From Prolixibacteraceae bacterium (GTDB lineage Bacteria > Bacteroidota > Bacteroidia > Bacteroidales > Prolixibacteraceae): a DNA stretch of 40,103 nt. Below, piece after piece: positions 38,851 to 40,103 of the stretch. The notes beneath the pieces were generated by a model that was not told where the DNA came from, did no database searches, and saw nothing but the letters and a program-made list of their open reading frames with translations. The stretch's first letter is position 1, and each line of letters begins with the position of its first letter. Location: positions 1 to 40,103 of the forward strand of contig JALOCD010000033.1 in NCBI GenBank assembly GCA_023228025.1. The letters run 5' to 3'. Made by a program: the position numbers and the translations under genes.

Positions 38851-39027
38851 TGATATACAGCTAAATATGTAGTTGTCCCGTTATAACAATATTTGATAAT
38901 AGAGCGTCGCACAATGCCAACTATGACAGATCATAATAATCTGTCATTGGTAGGAGGTACGACGAAGCAATCTGTTCAAAGTCCAAGTGTCTCATGAAAA
39001 AAATGATCAAATAAGTTCTACTTTAAA

Positions 39028-39798
39028 TCACAATCTCTGAACAGACATCCCACCATCCACCCTAACTACCTGCCCTGTAGAATAGGGCATACTTCCTGTT
39101 GCCATGGCTGCAGCTACTTTGCCTACATCTTGGGGGAGCCCCCATCTTGACTGGATGGCCATACCACTTTGAAACAGCACATCGTATTTTTTCTGTACGC
39201 CGGAGGTCATGTCGGTTCTGATCACCCCGGGTTGAATTTCATAAACCGGGATGTCAAATTCGCCCAACCGGGTGGCCCACAATTTGGTGGCCATTGCGAT
39301 GCCTGCCTTTGAAATACAGTATTCGCCACGGTTGGTCGATGCAAAGGTGGCCGACACCGATGAAACATTGATGATGCAGAAAAATTCGTCCGGCACCTGC
39401 TTCTTCACCTCTATCATCTGGTTGGCAATTAATTGGGTCAGGAAATAGGGTCCCTGAAGATTGACATGGAGCACCTGTTCAAAGCTCTCCTCGGTTGCAT
39501 CAAGAATGTCCCTGCGTTCGGAAGGTGCTATGCCGGCATTGTTTACCAGGACATTCACCTTGCCAAATCGCTTCCTGACAGAATCAACGAGTTGCCGGCG
39601 GTCGGTAGTTTCTGAGACATCGCTCCGAAAATAGGCTACCTCATTTCCCAACTCAGCCAATTCTTCCAGCACAGGTGCAACGGATGATTCCTCACGCTTT
39701 CCACTCAAAGCCAGGTTAAATCCGGCTTTTGCCAGTTCGATGGCGATGCCGAGACCGACACCACGGGTTCCGCCGGTAATTAATGCGATCTTTTTCAT
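39028..39798 (-). CDS. Short-chain dehydrogenase/reductase (FabG-like)
   Basis: 256-residue classical SDR with a Rossmann fold. The nucleotide-binding motif is GGTRGVGLG at 9-17, VNNAG at 85-89, and the catalytic residues are Ser147, Tyr160 and Lys164 (Y-x3-K in YCISK). The end GQVVRVDGGMSVQRL is FabG-like. Arg12 after the first glycines and the basic segment GKREES favour NADP(H), as in 3-ketoacyl-ACP reductases, but many SDRs of this look act on sugars or sterols; no fatty acid synthesis gene is nearby. A start at 39840 would add 14 residues without homology; the ATG at 39798 is chosen because MKKIALITGG is the normal N terminus. Confidence 0.88.
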   Translation of the reverse strand: MKKIALITGGTRGVGLGIAIELAKAGFNLALSGKREESSVAPVLEELAELGNEVAYFRSDVSETTDRRQLVDSVRKRFGKVNVLVNNAGIAPSERRDILDATEESFEQVLHVNLQGPYFLTQLIANQMIEVKKQVPDEFFCIINVSSVSATFASTNRGEYCISKAGIAMATKLWATRLGEFDIPVYEIQPGVIRTDMTSGVQKKYDVLFQSGMAIQSRWGLPQDVGKVAAAMATGSMPYSTGQVVRVDGGMSVQRL

Positions 39799-39813
39799 TT
39801 TCAAGTTTAGATT

Positions 39814-39886
39814 AACACCACAAATTACACAAATGAACACAAATTGTCTAAAACAGGATTTTCAGAGTTTCAGAATGCACAGAATT
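39814..39886. repeat. Direct repeat of about 70 bp, copy 1
   Basis: Contains CACCACAAATTACACAAATG, AACACAAATTGTCT, GGATTTTCAGA and ACAGAATT words. Copy 2 at 39935-40003 has the same words in the same order with several mismatches. Confidence 0.75.
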
Positions 39887-39934
39887 GGAAATATTTCAAA
39901 CTCCTAAACCCCTCAAATCCGTTAAACCCCTCCC

Positions 39935-40003
39935 CACCACAAATTTCACAAATGAACACAAATTGTCTGAAGCGGATTTTCAGAATTATAGAATGAACAG
40001 AAT
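39935..40003. repeat. Direct repeat of about 70 bp, copy 2
   Basis: CACCACAAATTTCACAAATG, AACACAAATTGTCT, GGATTTTCAGA, ACAGAAT. Same orientation as copy 1, about 120 bases further on. Confidence 0.75.
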
Positions 40004-40037
40004 AGGGAAACTTTTCGAACAAAATAAACCCTTAAAC

Positions 40038-40060
40038 CCCTTCGACAAGCTCAGGGACCG
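40038..40060. repeat. CCCTTCGACAAGCTCAGGGACCG repeat, copy 2
   Basis: Identical over 23 bases to 17306-17328, in the same orientation, 22.7 kb away. Confidence 0.8.
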
Positions 40061-40103
40061 GCCCGGGTGCATTTTTTGATATTTTAGTTCGTTCCAAATG
40101 TGG

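Larger units (their letters stand above)
38511..39027. other. Regulatory and repeat-rich stretch upstream of blaI
   Basis: About 515 bases without a gene. 38511-38610 is AT-rich and holds the blaI promoter and two operator-like dyads. 38680-38970 holds a nested inverted-repeat element and further GAAGCAATCTGTT-type words; the rest is AT-rich sequence up to the SDR gene 3' end. Confidence 0.6.
39799..40103. other. Non-coding end of window with repeat copies
   Basis: About 305 bases with no gene on either strand. It carries the SDR leader, two direct copies of a repeat of about 70 bp and one copy of the CCCTTCGACAAGCTCAGGG repeat. Confidence 0.6.

Overview
The window looks like chromosomal DNA of a member of the Bacteroidota, most likely an anaerobic or fermentative Bacteroidales-type bacterium (order-level placement is a guess). 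Reasons seen in the sequence: repeated TAnnTTTG -7 boxes just upstream of genes (tyrS, cysS, aroB, the hydrogenase operon and both antitoxins); Bacteroidota-style proteins such as a BlaI/BlaR1 pair whose M56 protease carries TonB modules, DUF4369/TlpA-like and DUF1080 exported proteins and a bacterial GH3 protein; and intergenic regions full of short dispersed repeats. No rRNA, tRNA, CRISPR array or complete insertion sequence was seen.

Layout. 1-2000: histidine degradation (hutU, cut by the window edge, overlapping hutH). 2300-8560: deoxynucleoside kinase, GH3-family adenylating enzyme, CvpA-like membrane protein, exported class I amidotransferase (peptidase C26), tyrS and a hot-dog thioesterase. 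8850-10830: two exported proteins (DUF1080 and an endonuclease/exonuclease/phosphatase fold). 11480-12890: an AT-rich islet encoding two double-glycine-leader peptides, a small two-TM protein and a CPBP membrane protease, a bacteriocin-like cassette without its exporter. 13550-18440: DUF302 protein, a thioredoxin/thioredoxin-reductase fusion, a radical SAM/SPASM maturase, a 32-residue cysteine peptide below the usual ORF cut-off, and an ArsM-like methyltransferase, all on the minus strand. 18675-19109: a transposase-type zinc-ribbon protein without a catalytic domain. 19450-24890: a trimeric electron-bifurcating-type [FeFe]-hydrogenase operon (hydC, hydB, hydA) in which HydB is fused to a GltD-like FAD/NADPH module. 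24940-33870: cysS, a YhcG-type PDDEXK nuclease carrying in-frame palindromes, an orphan Phd/YefM antitoxin, a cyclophilin lipoprotein, aroB-aroA, an MFS transporter that appears fused to the start of a lost ParE/RelE-type toxin behind its antitoxin, and a DODA-type dioxygenase. 34080-39800: TlpA-like thioredoxin, BlaR1-like protein and BlaI repressor, and an SDR reductase.

How the parts work together. The hydrogenase operon implies re-oxidation of ferredoxin and NAD(P)H with H2 production or uptake; the fused GltD module could tie the NADPH pool to the same enzyme. The methyltransferase-peptide-radical SAM set looks like a small RiPP (ribosomally made, modified peptide) system, and the downstream thioredoxin system and DUF302 protein could be part of the same thiol or metalloid-related neighbourhood. 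The best candidates for undescribed biology are this peptide cassette, the double-glycine peptide cassette, the HydB-GltD fusion and the toxin-MFS gene fusion.
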